A stretch of 39,813 nt of DNA, taken from positions 1 to 39,813 of the forward strand of contig JAGCFX010000010.1 of assembly GCA_017649925.1 (NCBI GenBank), written 5' to 3'. Numbering within the stretch: the stretch's first letter is position 1; each line of letters starts with the position of its first letter. A program made the translations under genes and the position numbers. The notes under the pieces were generated by a model. The model was not told the origin of the DNA and searched no databases. It worked only from the letters and a program-made list of their open reading frames with translations. Origin of the DNA: Paludibacteraceae bacterium (GTDB lineage Bacteria > Bacteroidota > Bacteroidia > Bacteroidales > Paludibacteraceae). This document shows positions 24,957 through 34,143 of the stretch, in pieces.

Positions 24957-25970
24957 ATGAATATTCTTGTTACCGGAGGAGCCGGATTTATCGGCTCCCA
25001 CACTTTGATTGAATTGTACAAGGCCGGACATACCGCCTTGGTAGTGGATAACTTGTACAATTCCAACCCTGAGGCTTTGCGGCGTGTTGCGGAGATTATC
25101 GGCGTTCCCGAGATTCCTTTTATCAAAGCCGACATTCGGGACCGAGAAGCGCTTGAAGATATCTTCTCTGCGCATCGCTTTGATGCCTGCATACATTTCG
25201 CGGGACTGAAAGCCGTCGGAGAATCCGTTGCCAAGCCGCTGGAGTACTACGAGAACAATATGAACGGCACGTTTGTATTGCTCGACGTAATGCGCCACCA
25301 TGGATGCAAGAATATCATCTTCTCCTCTTCGGCTACTGTTTATGGCGATCCGGCCATCATTCCCATTACCGAGGAATGCCCTAAAGGACAATGCACCAAT
25401 CCTTACGGGCAAACGAAATCGATGTTGGAGCAAGTGATGATAGACCTGCAGAAAGCTGACCCGGAATGGAACTTAGTGCTGCTGCGCTATTTCAATCCCA
25501 TTGGCGCGCATCCCTCCGGCCGCATAGGCGAAAACCCGAACGGTATCCCTAACAACTTGATGCCGTACATCACACAAGTAGCTGTCGGCAAACGCGAGCG
25601 GCTCGGTGTCTTTGGTAATGACTACCCCACTCCCGATGGCACAGGTGTGCGAGACTATATCCACGTAGTGGACTTAGCGTCAGCTCATGTTGCTGCTTTG
25701 AAAGCCATTGAACGCAAACAAGGATTGGCGATATATAATATCGGTACGGGACATGGCTATTCGGTTTTGGAGGTCGTCAACGCTTTCATACGCGTAAACA
25801 AAGTTGATATTCCTTACCAAATCATGCCTCGCCGCGCAGGCGACATAGCAATTTGCTACTGCAACCCGGAGAAAGCAGTCAAAGAACTCGGATGGAAAGC
25901 ACAGTTCGGCATCGATGAGATGTGTCGAGACGCATGGAACTGGCAGAAAAACAATCCGAACGGTTATTGA
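24957..25970 (+). CDS. galE: UDP-glucose 4-epimerase
   Basis: A 337-residue extended SDR enzyme interconverting UDP-glucose and UDP-galactose with bound NAD. The NAD-binding TGGAGFIG is at residues 6-13, catalytic Ser lies in FSSSATVYG (122-130), and the Tyr150-Lys154 pair sits in PYGQTK. Length and YFNPIGAHPSG / MPYITQVAVGKRERL segments match GalE closely. ATG 24957 is taken because it opens directly with the first strand (MNILVTGGAG) and follows the promoter; the open frame to 24933 would overlap the -7 box. It supplies sugar nucleotides for surface glycans. Confidence 0.96.
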   Translation: MNILVTGGAGFIGSHTLIELYKAGHTALVVDNLYNSNPEALRRVAEIIGVPEIPFIKADIRDREALEDIFSAHRFDACIHFAGLKAVGESVAKPLEYYENNMNGTFVLLDVMRHHGCKNIIFSSSATVYGDPAIIPITEECPKGQCTNPYGQTKSMLEQVMIDLQKADPEWNLVLLRYFNPIGAHPSGRIGENPNGIPNNLMPYITQVAVGKRERLGVFGNDYPTPDGTGVRDYIHVVDLASAHVAALKAIERKQGLAIYNIGTGHGYSVLEVVNAFIRVNKVDIPYQIMPRRAGDIAICYCNPEKAVKELGWKAQFGIDEMCRDAWNWQKNNPNGY

Positions 25971-25975
25971 AAAAA

Positions 25976-26962
25976 ATGAAAGAACTAATCGATAAGGCAA
26001 ATAATATTGTCATTTTAACGCATATGGCGCCTGACGGCGATGCGATGGGCTCCGCGTTGGCGATGTGGCACTATGTGAGGAACGCGGAGCGGTCAGTACA
26101 TGTCATTGTGCCTAATGCATTTCCGGCATTTTTCAACTGGATGCCTGGAGCGGCACAGATTTTGATATACGAGAAACAAGGACGCGAATGCGATGCGCTG
26201 ATAGCCGCAGCGGATCTGTTTATATGCACGGACTTCAACGACCCGAAACGTATTGGGCCTGTGGGAACAAAGATGCTGGAGAATAAATGCCCGAAGATAC
26301 TGATTGACCATCATCTCAATCCTACGGATTTTGCGGATGAGATTCACTCCCACCCCGAAGCATCGTCCAGTTGTGAGATAGTATATCGGCTCATCCAAAA
26401 TAGTCTGAATACGGATATTGCGACCTGCATATACACAGGCCTGATGACAGACACCGGCAACTTCAGTTTCAACTCAACGAACGCAGAGTTGTACGATATC
26501 ATAGCTTCTCTTATACGCGCGGGCGTGAAGAAAGACGAGATATACAATGCGGTGTTTAACCAGTACTCCACCGACCGCGTGCGCCTCACGGGCTATGCAC
26601 TATACCGCAAGATGCGGATCTACCCGGAGTACCACTTGTCGCTTATCACGCTTAGCGCCGATGAGTTGGACCGCTATCATTATCAAGTGGGCGACACGGA
26701 AGGACTGGTGAATATGCCTCTGCAGATTGCTGATGTCTATTACTCGGTCTATATGCGTGAGGAGCGCCCGAAACCCGGCACACCCAAACCGCGGATTCGC
26801 ATCTCGTTCCGCTCGCAAGGAGACCGACCGGTGAATATTTGGGCAAGCGAGGTATTCCACGGAGGCGGACATATGAATGCCTCCGGCGGAGAAATCTTCG
26901 GAACGATTGAACAGGCAGTGAAACTTTTTGAACAAACATATACTAAATATTTGAAGAAATGA
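25976..26962 (+). CDS. DHH family phosphoesterase (NrnA-like oligoribonuclease/pAp phosphatase)
   Basis: A 328-residue cytoplasmic enzyme. The DHH domain shows HMAPDGDA (His16, Asp20, Asp22), an Asp in ICTDFNDP, and the DHH triad in ILIDHHLNP; the DHHA1 domain has the GGGH-type motif (FHGGGHMNASGG). This layout matches NrnA proteins that degrade nanoRNA and dephosphorylate pAp. The ATG at 25976 follows the galE stop by 5 nt and gives the normal N-terminus. It overlaps the next gene by ATGA. Confidence 0.9.
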   Translation: MKELIDKANNIVILTHMAPDGDAMGSALAMWHYVRNAERSVHVIVPNAFPAFFNWMPGAAQILIYEKQGRECDALIAAADLFICTDFNDPKRIGPVGTKMLENKCPKILIDHHLNPTDFADEIHSHPEASSSCEIVYRLIQNSLNTDIATCIYTGLMTDTGNFSFNSTNAELYDIIASLIRAGVKKDEIYNAVFNQYSTDRVRLTGYALYRKMRIYPEYHLSLITLSADELDRYHYQVGDTEGLVNMPLQIADVYYSVYMREERPKPGTPKPRIRISFRSQGDRPVNIWASEVFHGGGHMNASGGEIFGTIEQAVKLFEQTYTKYLKK

Positions 26963-28722
26963 AAAAAAGCATTTTTGTGATGGCCTTAGCGGCAATGAGT
27001 ATGACCGCGATGGCGGACGAGACGCTCATGACGATTAACGGTAAACCCGTGAGCGCAGAGGAGTTCATTTACATTTATGAGAAGAACAACCAGGCGGGTG
27101 CCATTGACCCGAAGTCAAAGGACGAGTACTTGGATATGTTCATCAACTTCAAACTCAAAGTGGCGGAAGCCGAGGCACAAGGCATTGATACCACGGAATC
27201 CTTCAAGAAAGAACTGAAAGGTTACCGCGGTCAGGCAACGCCGAAGTATCTGCAGGACAACGAAGCAATGGATAGTCTGATTGAGTTGAGCTGGCGTCAT
27301 ATCTCGAAAGACCGCCGTGCGGCGCATATCGCTATTCAGTGCCCGGCTACAGCTGACGAAGCGGCACAGAAAGAGGCTTTGGACAAGATCAACGAAGCGC
27401 GTGAGCGTGTGACCCTGGGTAAGCAAGTAATGCAAGGAAAAGGCAAGAAAGCAAAACTCGTTCGTCAACCCGTAGAGGCATTTGACGTGGTAGCACGTGA
27501 AGTGAGCAGCGATCCGAACGTGGCAGAGACTGGCGGTGAGTTAGGTTGGATCACTCCGTTCCGCTATGTCTATCCGCTGGAAGAAGCCGTTTACGAAACG
27601 CCTGTCGGCGAGATAAGCGAGGTATTCCGCACACAGTATGGTTTCCATATCGTGAAAGTAGAAGAGGAACGCGATCACCGCGAAGTGCGTGCACGTCATA
27701 TCATGAAGATGGTGCCCGCCGATAGTCTGGATGCAGAAAAGAAAGCAGAGATTGACGGCATCGCCAAGAACGTGAACGCAGAGAATTTCGCCGAGGCGGC
27801 ACAACGCGAGTCCGACGATCGCGGTAGCAGTATGCGTGGCGGCGACCTCGGTTGGTTCGGCAAAGGCATGATGGTTAAGGAGTTTGAAGATGCCGCTTTT
27901 GCACTCAAGGAGGGCGAGATAAGCGCACCAATTCGCACGGCTTACGGCTGGCATATCATCTATAAAGAAGGCGAGCGTGGTGTTCAACCGCTCGACAGTA
28001 TGCGTGCTCAGATTCAACGTCAGGTGCTGCGCGACGAACGTGCCAAAGAGGCAGAAAAGAGTTTTATCCGCAAGACCCGCGCTGAGTATAACTTGCCGGC
28101 AGAGATGAGCGACGCAGATGTCAAAGCATATGCCGACGAGCACCTCGAGGAGAAATACACGGAATTGAAACACCTCGTTCAGGAATATCACGATGGTATT
28201 CTGCTGTTTGAGGTATCGCTGCGCGAGGTATGGGACAAAGCCGCCAAAGATACCGCAGGCTTGGAGCAGTTCTTCGCAGCTAACAAAAAGAAATATACGT
28301 GGGAAGCTCCGCGTTGGAAAGGACATGTTATTCAAGCAAAAGACAAGAGCAGTCTGAAGGCGGCCAAAGCCATCATCGCAAGTGCCGACAAAGACTCCGT
28401 ACAAAGTTATATTGCACAGCGCATCAATAGTGATAGCGTGACATACGTAAAAGTGCAAAACGGACTTTGGGAGCAAGGCAAGAATCCGATGGTAGATAAG
28501 TTCGGCCTCAAAGTGAAAGGTGCAGCGTTCACTGCCAACGAACAACTGCCCGTCGTAGAGTGCGTAGGTAAGAAACTGAAAGCTCCGGAGACATGGGAAG
28601 ATGTCAAAGGAACAGTCATCACCGATTACCAGGATTATCTTGAGGCAGAATGGATCAAAGCGCTGCGCGCGAAATATCCCGTTGTCATTGATCAGAAAGT
28701 TTGGGAAAGTATAAAGCAATAA
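26959..28722 (+). CDS. SurA-like periplasmic peptidyl-prolyl isomerase with two PpiC domains
   Basis: A 587-residue protein with a signal peptide (cleavage near AMAD), an N-terminal SurA-like chaperone region (about 20-110), two parvulin (PpiC) domains (about 121-238, ending FRTQYGFHIVKVEEERD; about 244-341, starting VRARHIMK and ending IRTAYGWHIIYKEGERG) and a C-terminal region of about 240 residues with long charged helices. Likely a periplasmic foldase and chaperone for outer-membrane proteins, several of which are encoded nearby. It starts in an ATGA overlap, and its end overlaps the next gene by 22 nt. Confidence 0.9.
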   Translation: MKKSIFVMALAAMSMTAMADETLMTINGKPVSAEEFIYIYEKNNQAGAIDPKSKDEYLDMFINFKLKVAEAEAQGIDTTESFKKELKGYRGQATPKYLQDNEAMDSLIELSWRHISKDRRAAHIAIQCPATADEAAQKEALDKINEARERVTLGKQVMQGKGKKAKLVRQPVEAFDVVAREVSSDPNVAETGGELGWITPFRYVYPLEEAVYETPVGEISEVFRTQYGFHIVKVEEERDHREVRARHIMKMVPADSLDAEKKAEIDGIAKNVNAENFAEAAQRESDDRGSSMRGGDLGWFGKGMMVKEFEDAAFALKEGEISAPIRTAYGWHIIYKEGERGVQPLDSMRAQIQRQVLRDERAKEAEKSFIRKTRAEYNLPAEMSDADVKAYADEHLEEKYTELKHLVQEYHDGILLFEVSLREVWDKAAKDTAGLEQFFAANKKKYTWEAPRWKGHVIQAKDKSSLKAAKAIIASADKDSVQSYIAQRINSDSVTYVKVQNGLWEQGKNPMVDKFGLKVKGAAFTANEQLPVVECVGKKLKAPETWEDVKGTVITDYQDYLEAEWIKALRAKYPVVIDQKVWESIKQ

Positions 28723-30314
28723 TAGCGTTAGTGTGCACCGCGGCAGTGGTAGCGCTGTCGCACGTGTGGATCGTTCGTTGGGATATGACGGACGACAAAC
28801 ACTATAGTTTGAGTGAGGCATCAAAGACCTTGCTCAAACAAACTGACGCACCAATCGAAGTAACGCTGCTTCTGGACGGCGATCTCAACGCAGGATTCCG
28901 ACGGCTGAAGAAAGCCGCCGAAGAGACGGTAGAAGAGTTAGCCGTGTACAGCGACCTTAAAGTCATTAAGGACACTAAAGCCTTGAAGGACTCGTTAGGT
29001 TTGCAACCGATCGTTATCCATGAGCGGGAACAGAACGGCAAGACGGCACAGACAACGGTCTATCCGTATGCCATCATGCGTTACAAAGGCAAACGAGCAG
29101 TAGTGACGCTGCTGAAGAACACTCGCGGTTTGAGCGGCGAAGAGAACCTGAACGCCAGTATCGAGCAGTTGGAGTTCGCATTCATGGAAGCACTGCATCT
29201 GCTACAACAGACTGAGACTCCGCGCGTGGCGATTTTGGAAGGACACGGCGAACCCGACGAGGCACATACTTACGATCTGATGGCCGCGCTGAGTAAGTAT
29301 TATCAGATAGACCGCGGACAGTTAGGCACCGATGTGCATATGTTAGATGCCTACAAAGCGGTAATCATCGTCAACCCGCAGACAACGTTCACCGATGCCG
29401 AGCGGTTTATTATTGACCAATACGTCATGCGAGGCGGCGCGGTACTATGGGCTATCAATGGTGTACGATTCAGCGAAGATATATTGCAGAAAGAAGGCTT
29501 CACACCTATCGTTCCGCTGGAGTTGGGCTTGACTGACCTATTGTTCCGTTACGGCATACGTGTCAATCCTGCGTTGGTACAAGATGTTCAGTGCCTGCCG
29601 ATACCGGTTAACGTGAGCAGTGACCCGCAGCAACCGAACTTACAGCCGATGCCCTGGACCTATGCTCCGTTGTTGCTGACGAGTCAGGGTAGCCCTATCA
29701 CACGTAACTTAGGACAGGTGATGAGTACATTCGTCAGTCCGCTGGACGCAGTAGGCGGAGACGATGGCATCGAGAAACGCATCTTGCTGGCAACGAGTAC
29801 TGCCAGTCGCGTAACGGCTACGCCGGGAGAAGTAGACCTCAATGATATGAATCCCGACATGGCGACTTTCAAATATGAATACGTACCTATTGCTGTATCG
29901 TTGGAAGGTGCATTCGCCAGTGCTTATGCGCATCGCATGATACCAGAAGGTATCGAGTCCGACGAGGCTATTCGCAAGAGCGGCGTGAATACACGGCAAG
30001 TGGTCATCGGCAGCGGCAGTGTGCTACTTAACGAGATTCAGAAAGGCGCACCGCTTCCAATGGGATATGACCGTTATAGCGGCATGCAGTTCAGCAATCG
30101 CGATTTCATCGTCAACGCGTTGCTATGGTTGACGGATAGCGAAGGACTGATAAGCCTCAGAGAGAAAAGTGTAGTACTGCGACTGCTCAACGATCGCCGT
30201 GCGCATAACGAACGACTGAAAGTACAACTCGTGAGTACAATTACCCCGGTAGCCATCTTGGCGCTCATCGGAGGTTTGGTTTGGATAATTAGAAAAAAGA
30301 AATATGAAAAGTAA
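28701..30314 (+). CDS. gldG: GldG-like ABC-transporter-associated protein
   Basis: A 537-residue protein with an N-terminal membrane helix (about 7-25, followed by VRWDMTDDKHYSLSEAS, the GldG hallmark), a large extracytoplasmic region with the IFT52/GldG-type core (VAILEGHGEPDE, VIIVNPQTTFTDAERFIIDQ) and a C-terminal helix (about 509-530) with a KKK tail. The start is TTG 28701, 22 nt inside the upstream gene; no ATG exists near the N-terminus. GldG normally works with the permease GldF and ATPase GldA in gliding and T9SS-linked envelope function, yet neither is next to it here. In this order GldG is probably part of an envelope module with the flanking genes. Confidence 0.85.
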   Translation: MGKYKAIIALVCTAAVVALSHVWIVRWDMTDDKHYSLSEASKTLLKQTDAPIEVTLLLDGDLNAGFRRLKKAAEETVEELAVYSDLKVIKDTKALKDSLGLQPIVIHEREQNGKTAQTTVYPYAIMRYKGKRAVVTLLKNTRGLSGEENLNASIEQLEFAFMEALHLLQQTETPRVAILEGHGEPDEAHTYDLMAALSKYYQIDRGQLGTDVHMLDAYKAVIIVNPQTTFTDAERFIIDQYVMRGGAVLWAINGVRFSEDILQKEGFTPIVPLELGLTDLLFRYGIRVNPALVQDVQCLPIPVNVSSDPQQPNLQPMPWTYAPLLLTSQGSPITRNLGQVMSTFVSPLDAVGGDDGIEKRILLATSTASRVTATPGEVDLNDMNPDMATFKYEYVPIAVSLEGAFASAYAHRMIPEGIESDEAIRKSGVNTRQVVIGSGSVLLNEIQKGAPLPMGYDRYSGMQFSNRDFIVNALLWLTDSEGLISLREKSVVLRLLNDRRAHNERLKVQLVSTITPVAILALIGGLVWIIRKKKYEK

Positions 30315-31680
30315 AGCATTTTTTATCTTGGCTCTTTGTTCCTTGTTGGCGATGGGAGCACAAGCCCAGGAGTTACTTAACTATCCGTTGGATACCATCA
30401 ACGGAGAAGAAGTGTACAAATACGAAGTAGAGCGCAGCATCGGTCTCTATCGTATCGGTATCAATTTCAATGTGTCGCAAAATGACATCATCCGTCTCAA
30501 CCCGCAACTTCGCGAGCGCGGATTGCATTACGGCGAGTTGCTGTATATCCCTACAGGACGTGAAGTGAGCAATGAGCCGGTGGTTATTGAGAGTAAACCC
30601 GTAGTAGTGGAGACGCGTGTGACAGAGACTCGCACAGTGGCAGACACAGCGCGTGTGTTACCTGCGCACCCTTCGTTGCGACCTAACGCGCCATCTCTGG
30701 CAGAAGAACCAATAGAGCGAAAAACCATCGAACTGGCTCTGATTCTGCCGTTTGAGAGTCAACAGACCAAACGTAGCGGTAACGCTGACCGTATGCTGGA
30801 GTTCTATCAGGGCGCACTCATTGCATTGCATGACCTGCAAAACGACAGCACACTCTACCGCTTGCGCGTATATGACAGTGAACGCAGCGAATTGCGCGTG
30901 AAAGCATTGTGCGATAGTACAGAACTAAACGAAGTAAAAGGTGTGTTGGGTTTGGTATATCCGATACAGATTGAGCGCATGGCTACATGGTGCAAAGACC
31001 ATCAGGTTCCTTTGTTACTGCCTTTCAGCGATGCGACGAACTTAACCAACCGGCCGCAAGTGATGCAGTTCAACTCTACTGACGCACAAGAGGCTGATAG
31101 TTTGTGCAGTTGGATGAAAAAGCACAAGCATGCGCATTTTATAGCCGTTGAAGCACGCGACGCGGAGATTGCTTCTCAGACGCAAGAATTACGCAGCCGC
31201 ATGCACGAGAACAGCATTACCTATACAGGACTGGCATTGCGTGACTTACTGAGCGACTCTTGTGCATATGCATTGGATGCCTCCAAAGAGAATATCTTCA
31301 TCTTGCATTCCGACCGTTTGAACAACGTGCGTGTGCTGGTACCGCATTTGACAAGACTACAGGCACAGGGCTATCGTATTCGGATAGTAGGACAGTATTC
31401 TTGGGTAAAAGAGAACCTCGGCGTGCCGATGGTTTATACATCGATGTTTACCGTAACGGATGGACGCGAAGCATATGAAGCCATGTGGGCTAAATATTAT
31501 GCAGGCAGTCATGTGAGCGATGCTCCGCGATATGATATGCTGGGTTATGATTTGATGCGCACATTGGTTGGGTGGCTGCAAGGAGAGAAAGAAAACCATG
31601 GTATTCAGTCGAACATCCGCTGGAAACAAGTGGGCGAAGGCGGTTGGCAGAATGCACATGTGACGGTACTTGAAAATTGA
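30304..31680 (+). CDS. LysM and PBP1-like (ABC-receptor fold) periplasmic protein
   Basis: A 458-residue protein with a signal peptide (cleavage near GAQAQ), one LysM peptidoglycan-binding domain (about 37-84: YKYEVERSIGLYRIGINFNV to LLYIPTG), a Pro/Thr/Val linker, then a type-1 periplasmic-binding-protein fold (about 140-455: ELALILPFESQQ, VLGLVYPIQIERMA, VPLLLPFSDATN). This pairing is frequent in Bacteroidota. The fold resembles the C-terminal domain of LpoA, an activator of peptidoglycan synthase PBP1A, so a role in sensing or regulating wall synthesis is an inference. It overlaps gldG by 11 nt and the next gene by 4 nt. Confidence 0.85.
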   Translation: MKSKAFFILALCSLLAMGAQAQELLNYPLDTINGEEVYKYEVERSIGLYRIGINFNVSQNDIIRLNPQLRERGLHYGELLYIPTGREVSNEPVVIESKPVVVETRVTETRTVADTARVLPAHPSLRPNAPSLAEEPIERKTIELALILPFESQQTKRSGNADRMLEFYQGALIALHDLQNDSTLYRLRVYDSERSELRVKALCDSTELNEVKGVLGLVYPIQIERMATWCKDHQVPLLLPFSDATNLTNRPQVMQFNSTDAQEADSLCSWMKKHKHAHFIAVEARDAEIASQTQELRSRMHENSITYTGLALRDLLSDSCAYALDASKENIFILHSDRLNNVRVLVPHLTRLQAQGYRIRIVGQYSWVKENLGVPMVYTSMFTVTDGREAYEAMWAKYYAGSHVSDAPRYDMLGYDLMRTLVGWLQGEKENHGIQSNIRWKQVGEGGWQNAHVTVLEN

Positions 31681-32402
31681 GGAATAAGAGATACATAGTA
31701 GTCATCGGACTGTTGTTATGTCTCGTAGGAGTAAATGCACAGCCGCGATTGAAGACACCTGAGTATTACCTGGGTGCGCACGGCGGTGCAACCTTCAGTA
31801 CGGTGTATTTCAACCCTGCGGAAGCCAACATGTCACCGATAACAAATGCGTGTGTGGTCGGCGGAAACGGTGGTCTGGTCTTTCGATATGCCGGGCATAA
31901 GTACTGCCATTTCCAGATGGAAGTGAATTATATGCACCGCGGCTGGTCCTCCGGCAATGATTCTATCGGTCACAACAATCGAAGTCTACACTATATCGAA
32001 GTGCCGATATTCATGAACCTCAATTTTGGTACTGATTTATGCCGTTGGTTCTTCAATCTAGGTCCGCAGATAGGTTACTGCATTAAAGATGAGTCGCAGA
32101 GTATTGACCATCTGTTCGACTGGGGTTTGGCGGCAGGCACAGGCTTTTATGTACAAACCAAACATGCGGGATTGTATGAGTTTGAGGTGCGCTTTGATTA
32201 CTCGTTTGGAGGAGTGTACGGCACCAGCATATTAGATGCTCACCGCATGGCAAGTCCAATGGATTTGAGCATCAATATCGGTTGGTTGATGCCCATACGC
32301 AAGCAGTCCGCAGCGGATAAACGCCGCAAAGAAACCGAACGCAGACAGAAAGAAAGGGAGCGGCAACAGAAAGAACTGGAACAAGAATATCAAATACATT
32401 AG
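31677..32402 (+). CDS. PorT-like outer-membrane beta-barrel with charged C-terminal tail
   Basis: A 241-residue protein starting at TTG 31677, which overlaps the previous stop (TTGA). Signal peptide to about VNAQ (residue 22). The beta-barrel body (YYLGAHGGATFSTVYF, HYIEVPIFMNLNFG, FFNLGPQIGYCI, EFEVRFDYSFGGVYGTS, DLSINIGWLMP) fits the PorT/OMP_b-brl_2 family. PorT itself is a T9SS component in Porphyromonas gingivalis, but many unrelated barrels share the family, so the symbol is withheld. After the last strand comes a 34-residue tail of Lys/Arg/Glu/Gln (208-241) expected to project into the periplasm as a helix. Confidence 0.8.
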   Translation: MRNKRYIVVIGLLLCLVGVNAQPRLKTPEYYLGAHGGATFSTVYFNPAEANMSPITNACVVGGNGGLVFRYAGHKYCHFQMEVNYMHRGWSSGNDSIGHNNRSLHYIEVPIFMNLNFGTDLCRWFFNLGPQIGYCIKDESQSIDHLFDWGLAAGTGFYVQTKHAGLYEFEVRFDYSFGGVYGTSILDAHRMASPMDLSINIGWLMPIRKQSAADKRRKETERRQKERERQQKELEQEYQIH

Positions 32403-32405
32403 CAT

Positions 32406-33248
32406 ATGAAAACAAATTACGAAGTACGCTATGCGTCAAACCCGACAGACGCGAAGAGTTATGACACCGCGCGTTTGCGCAAGGATTTTTTGATAGAACG
32501 CGTGTTTGCGCCGAATGAAGTGAACATGGTCTATTCGATGTACGACCGCATGATTGTAGGCGGTGCGATGCCTGTAGGCGAGACGTTACTGCTCGAAGCG
32601 ATTGACCCGCTGAAAGCACCCTATTTCCTCACTCGCCGTGAGATGGGAATCTTCAACGTCGGCGGCAAAGGACGCGTGATTGCCGGAGACGAAGTATTTG
32701 AGTTGGATTATAAAGAGGCTTTATATCTCGGCAAAGGCGACCGCGAAGTGAAGTTTGAGAGTATTGACAAAACCAAACCGGCACTGTTCTATTTCAACTC
32801 TACCACCGCGCATTGTGCATACCCGAACAAGAAAGTGACGAAAGCGGATGCCGTGGTCGCGCATATGGGAAGTCTGGAGATGAGCAACGAGCGTGACATC
32901 AATAAGATGCTCGTCAATCAAGTACTACCGACCTGTCAATTACAAATGGGCATGACCGAACTGGCAACCGGAAGTGTTTGGAACACCATGCCTGCGCATG
33001 TGCATAGTCGTCGTATGGAAGCGTATTTCTATTTTGAAGTTCCGGAAGAGCAAGCGGTCTGCCATTTTATGGGAGAAGTGGAAGAGACGCGTCATATATG
33101 GATGAAAGGCAACCAAGCCGTTCTTTCGCCGGAGTGGTCTATCCACTCTGCCGCTGCCACGCATAACTATACTTTTATCTGGGGAATGGGAGGCGAGAAT
33201 CTCAATTACGGCGATCAGGACTTCAGTAAGATAACCGATTTGAAGTAA
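32406..33248 (+). CDS. kduI: 5-dehydro-4-deoxy-D-glucuronate isomerase
   Basis: A 280-residue cupin isomerase converting 5-keto-4-deoxyuronate, the product of unsaturated uronic acid sugars from pectin or glycosaminoglycan breakdown, to 2,5-diketo-3-deoxygluconate. Zinc ligands expected for KduI are present: His198 and His200 (PAHVHSRR), Glu205 and His247 (WSIHSAA). Length equals the usual 280 or so. It starts 3 nt after the PorT-like gene and is 1 nt from kduD. No lyase or glycoside hydrolase is in view. Confidence 0.96.
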   Translation: MKTNYEVRYASNPTDAKSYDTARLRKDFLIERVFAPNEVNMVYSMYDRMIVGGAMPVGETLLLEAIDPLKAPYFLTRREMGIFNVGGKGRVIAGDEVFELDYKEALYLGKGDREVKFESIDKTKPALFYFNSTTAHCAYPNKKVTKADAVVAHMGSLEMSNERDINKMLVNQVLPTCQLQMGMTELATGSVWNTMPAHVHSRRMEAYFYFEVPEEQAVCHFMGEVEETRHIWMKGNQAVLSPEWSIHSAAATHNYTFIWGMGGENLNYGDQDFSKITDLK

Positions 33249-33249
33249 T

Positions 33250-34053
33250 ATGAATAGTTTATTTTCATTGGAAGGCAAGAATGCCTGGGTAACCGGTGGA
33301 TGCTACGGCATCGGTTTTGCGATTGCAAAAGCATTCGCGCAAGCAGGCGCAAGTGCAATCATCTTCAATGCCCGCAGCCAGGAGGCTATTGACAAAGCAT
33401 ATGAGTTATACCGCGCGGAAGGCATTGAGAATGCGCATGGCTATGTGTGCGACGTGACAGACGAAAAGGCTGTGAAGGCTTTGGTGGAACAGATTCACAA
33501 AGAAGTGGGGCAGATTGATATTCTGGTCAACAATGCCGGCATCATCAAACGTATTCCAATGCATGAGATGAAGCGTGAGGAGTTCCAACAAGTGATTGAT
33601 ATTGATCTTGTAGCGCCGTATATCGTCAGTGCAGCCGTACTGCCGGAAATGATGGAGCGGCGCGAAGGGAAAATTATCAACATATGCTCTATGATGAGCG
33701 AGTTGGGTCGTGAAACGGTAAGCGCTTATGCAGCTGCTAAAGGCGGACTGAAGATGCTGACGCGGAATATCTGTTCAGAGTACGGCGAGTATAATATCCA
33801 ATGCAACGGCTTGGGACCTGGTTACATTGCTACTCCTCAGACAGCGCCTTTGCGCGAGCCGCAGGCCGACGGCAGCAAACATCCGTTCGATGCGTTTATA
33901 TGCGCAAAGACTCCGGCTGGTCGCTGGTTGGAGCCGGATGAGTTAGGCGCACCCGCTGTGTTCCTCGCGAGCCATGCGAGCGATGCCGTGAACGGACAGA
34001 TATTATATGTAGATGGAGGAATATTGGCTTATATAGGCAAACAACCGAAGTAA
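33250..34053 (+). CDS. kduD: 2-dehydro-3-deoxy-D-gluconate 5-dehydrogenase (SDR family)
   Basis: A 267-residue classical SDR that reduces 2,5-diketo-3-deoxygluconate to 2-keto-3-deoxygluconate (KDG). Cofactor motif TGGCYGIG (15-22), NNAG (94-97), catalytic Ser147 and the Tyr160-Lys164 pair (YAAAK). It follows kduI by 1 nt, the standard pairing. The next steps (KDG kinase and KDPG aldolase) are not in this window. Confidence 0.95.
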   Translation: MNSLFSLEGKNAWVTGGCYGIGFAIAKAFAQAGASAIIFNARSQEAIDKAYELYRAEGIENAHGYVCDVTDEKAVKALVEQIHKEVGQIDILVNNAGIIKRIPMHEMKREEFQQVIDIDLVAPYIVSAAVLPEMMERREGKIINICSMMSELGRETVSAYAAAKGGLKMLTRNICSEYGEYNIQCNGLGPGYIATPQTAPLREPQADGSKHPFDAFICAKTPAGRWLEPDELGAPAVFLASHASDAVNGQILYVDGGILAYIGKQPK

Positions 34054-34068
34054 ATTCAAAATCACGGA

Positions 34069-34089
34069 ATAATATACATAGTATATTAT
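34069..34089. promoter_or_regulatory. Perfect palindrome between kduD and the DUF4861 gene, possible operator
   Basis: ATAATATAC (34069-34077) and GTATATTAT (34081-34089) form a 9-bp inverted repeat around ATA. It sits in the only gap of notable size (90 nt) of the long plus-strand run. No -33/-7 promoter is visible in the gap. It could be an operator, an mRNA hairpin or a processing site; the regulator is unknown. Confidence 0.5.
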
Positions 34090-34143
34090 AGGTATGGGTA
34101 GGATACGATATTCCCTCGACACACTCCGAATAATAGCAGGAAA

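Noticed and set aside
27541-28824. A 427-codon open frame antisense to the PPIase gene, and similar ones at 36811-37554 and 3481-4287 (plus)
   Set aside because: Each lies opposite a clearly assigned gene with intact motifs; the products are Cys/Arg/His-rich and look like codon-bias shadows.
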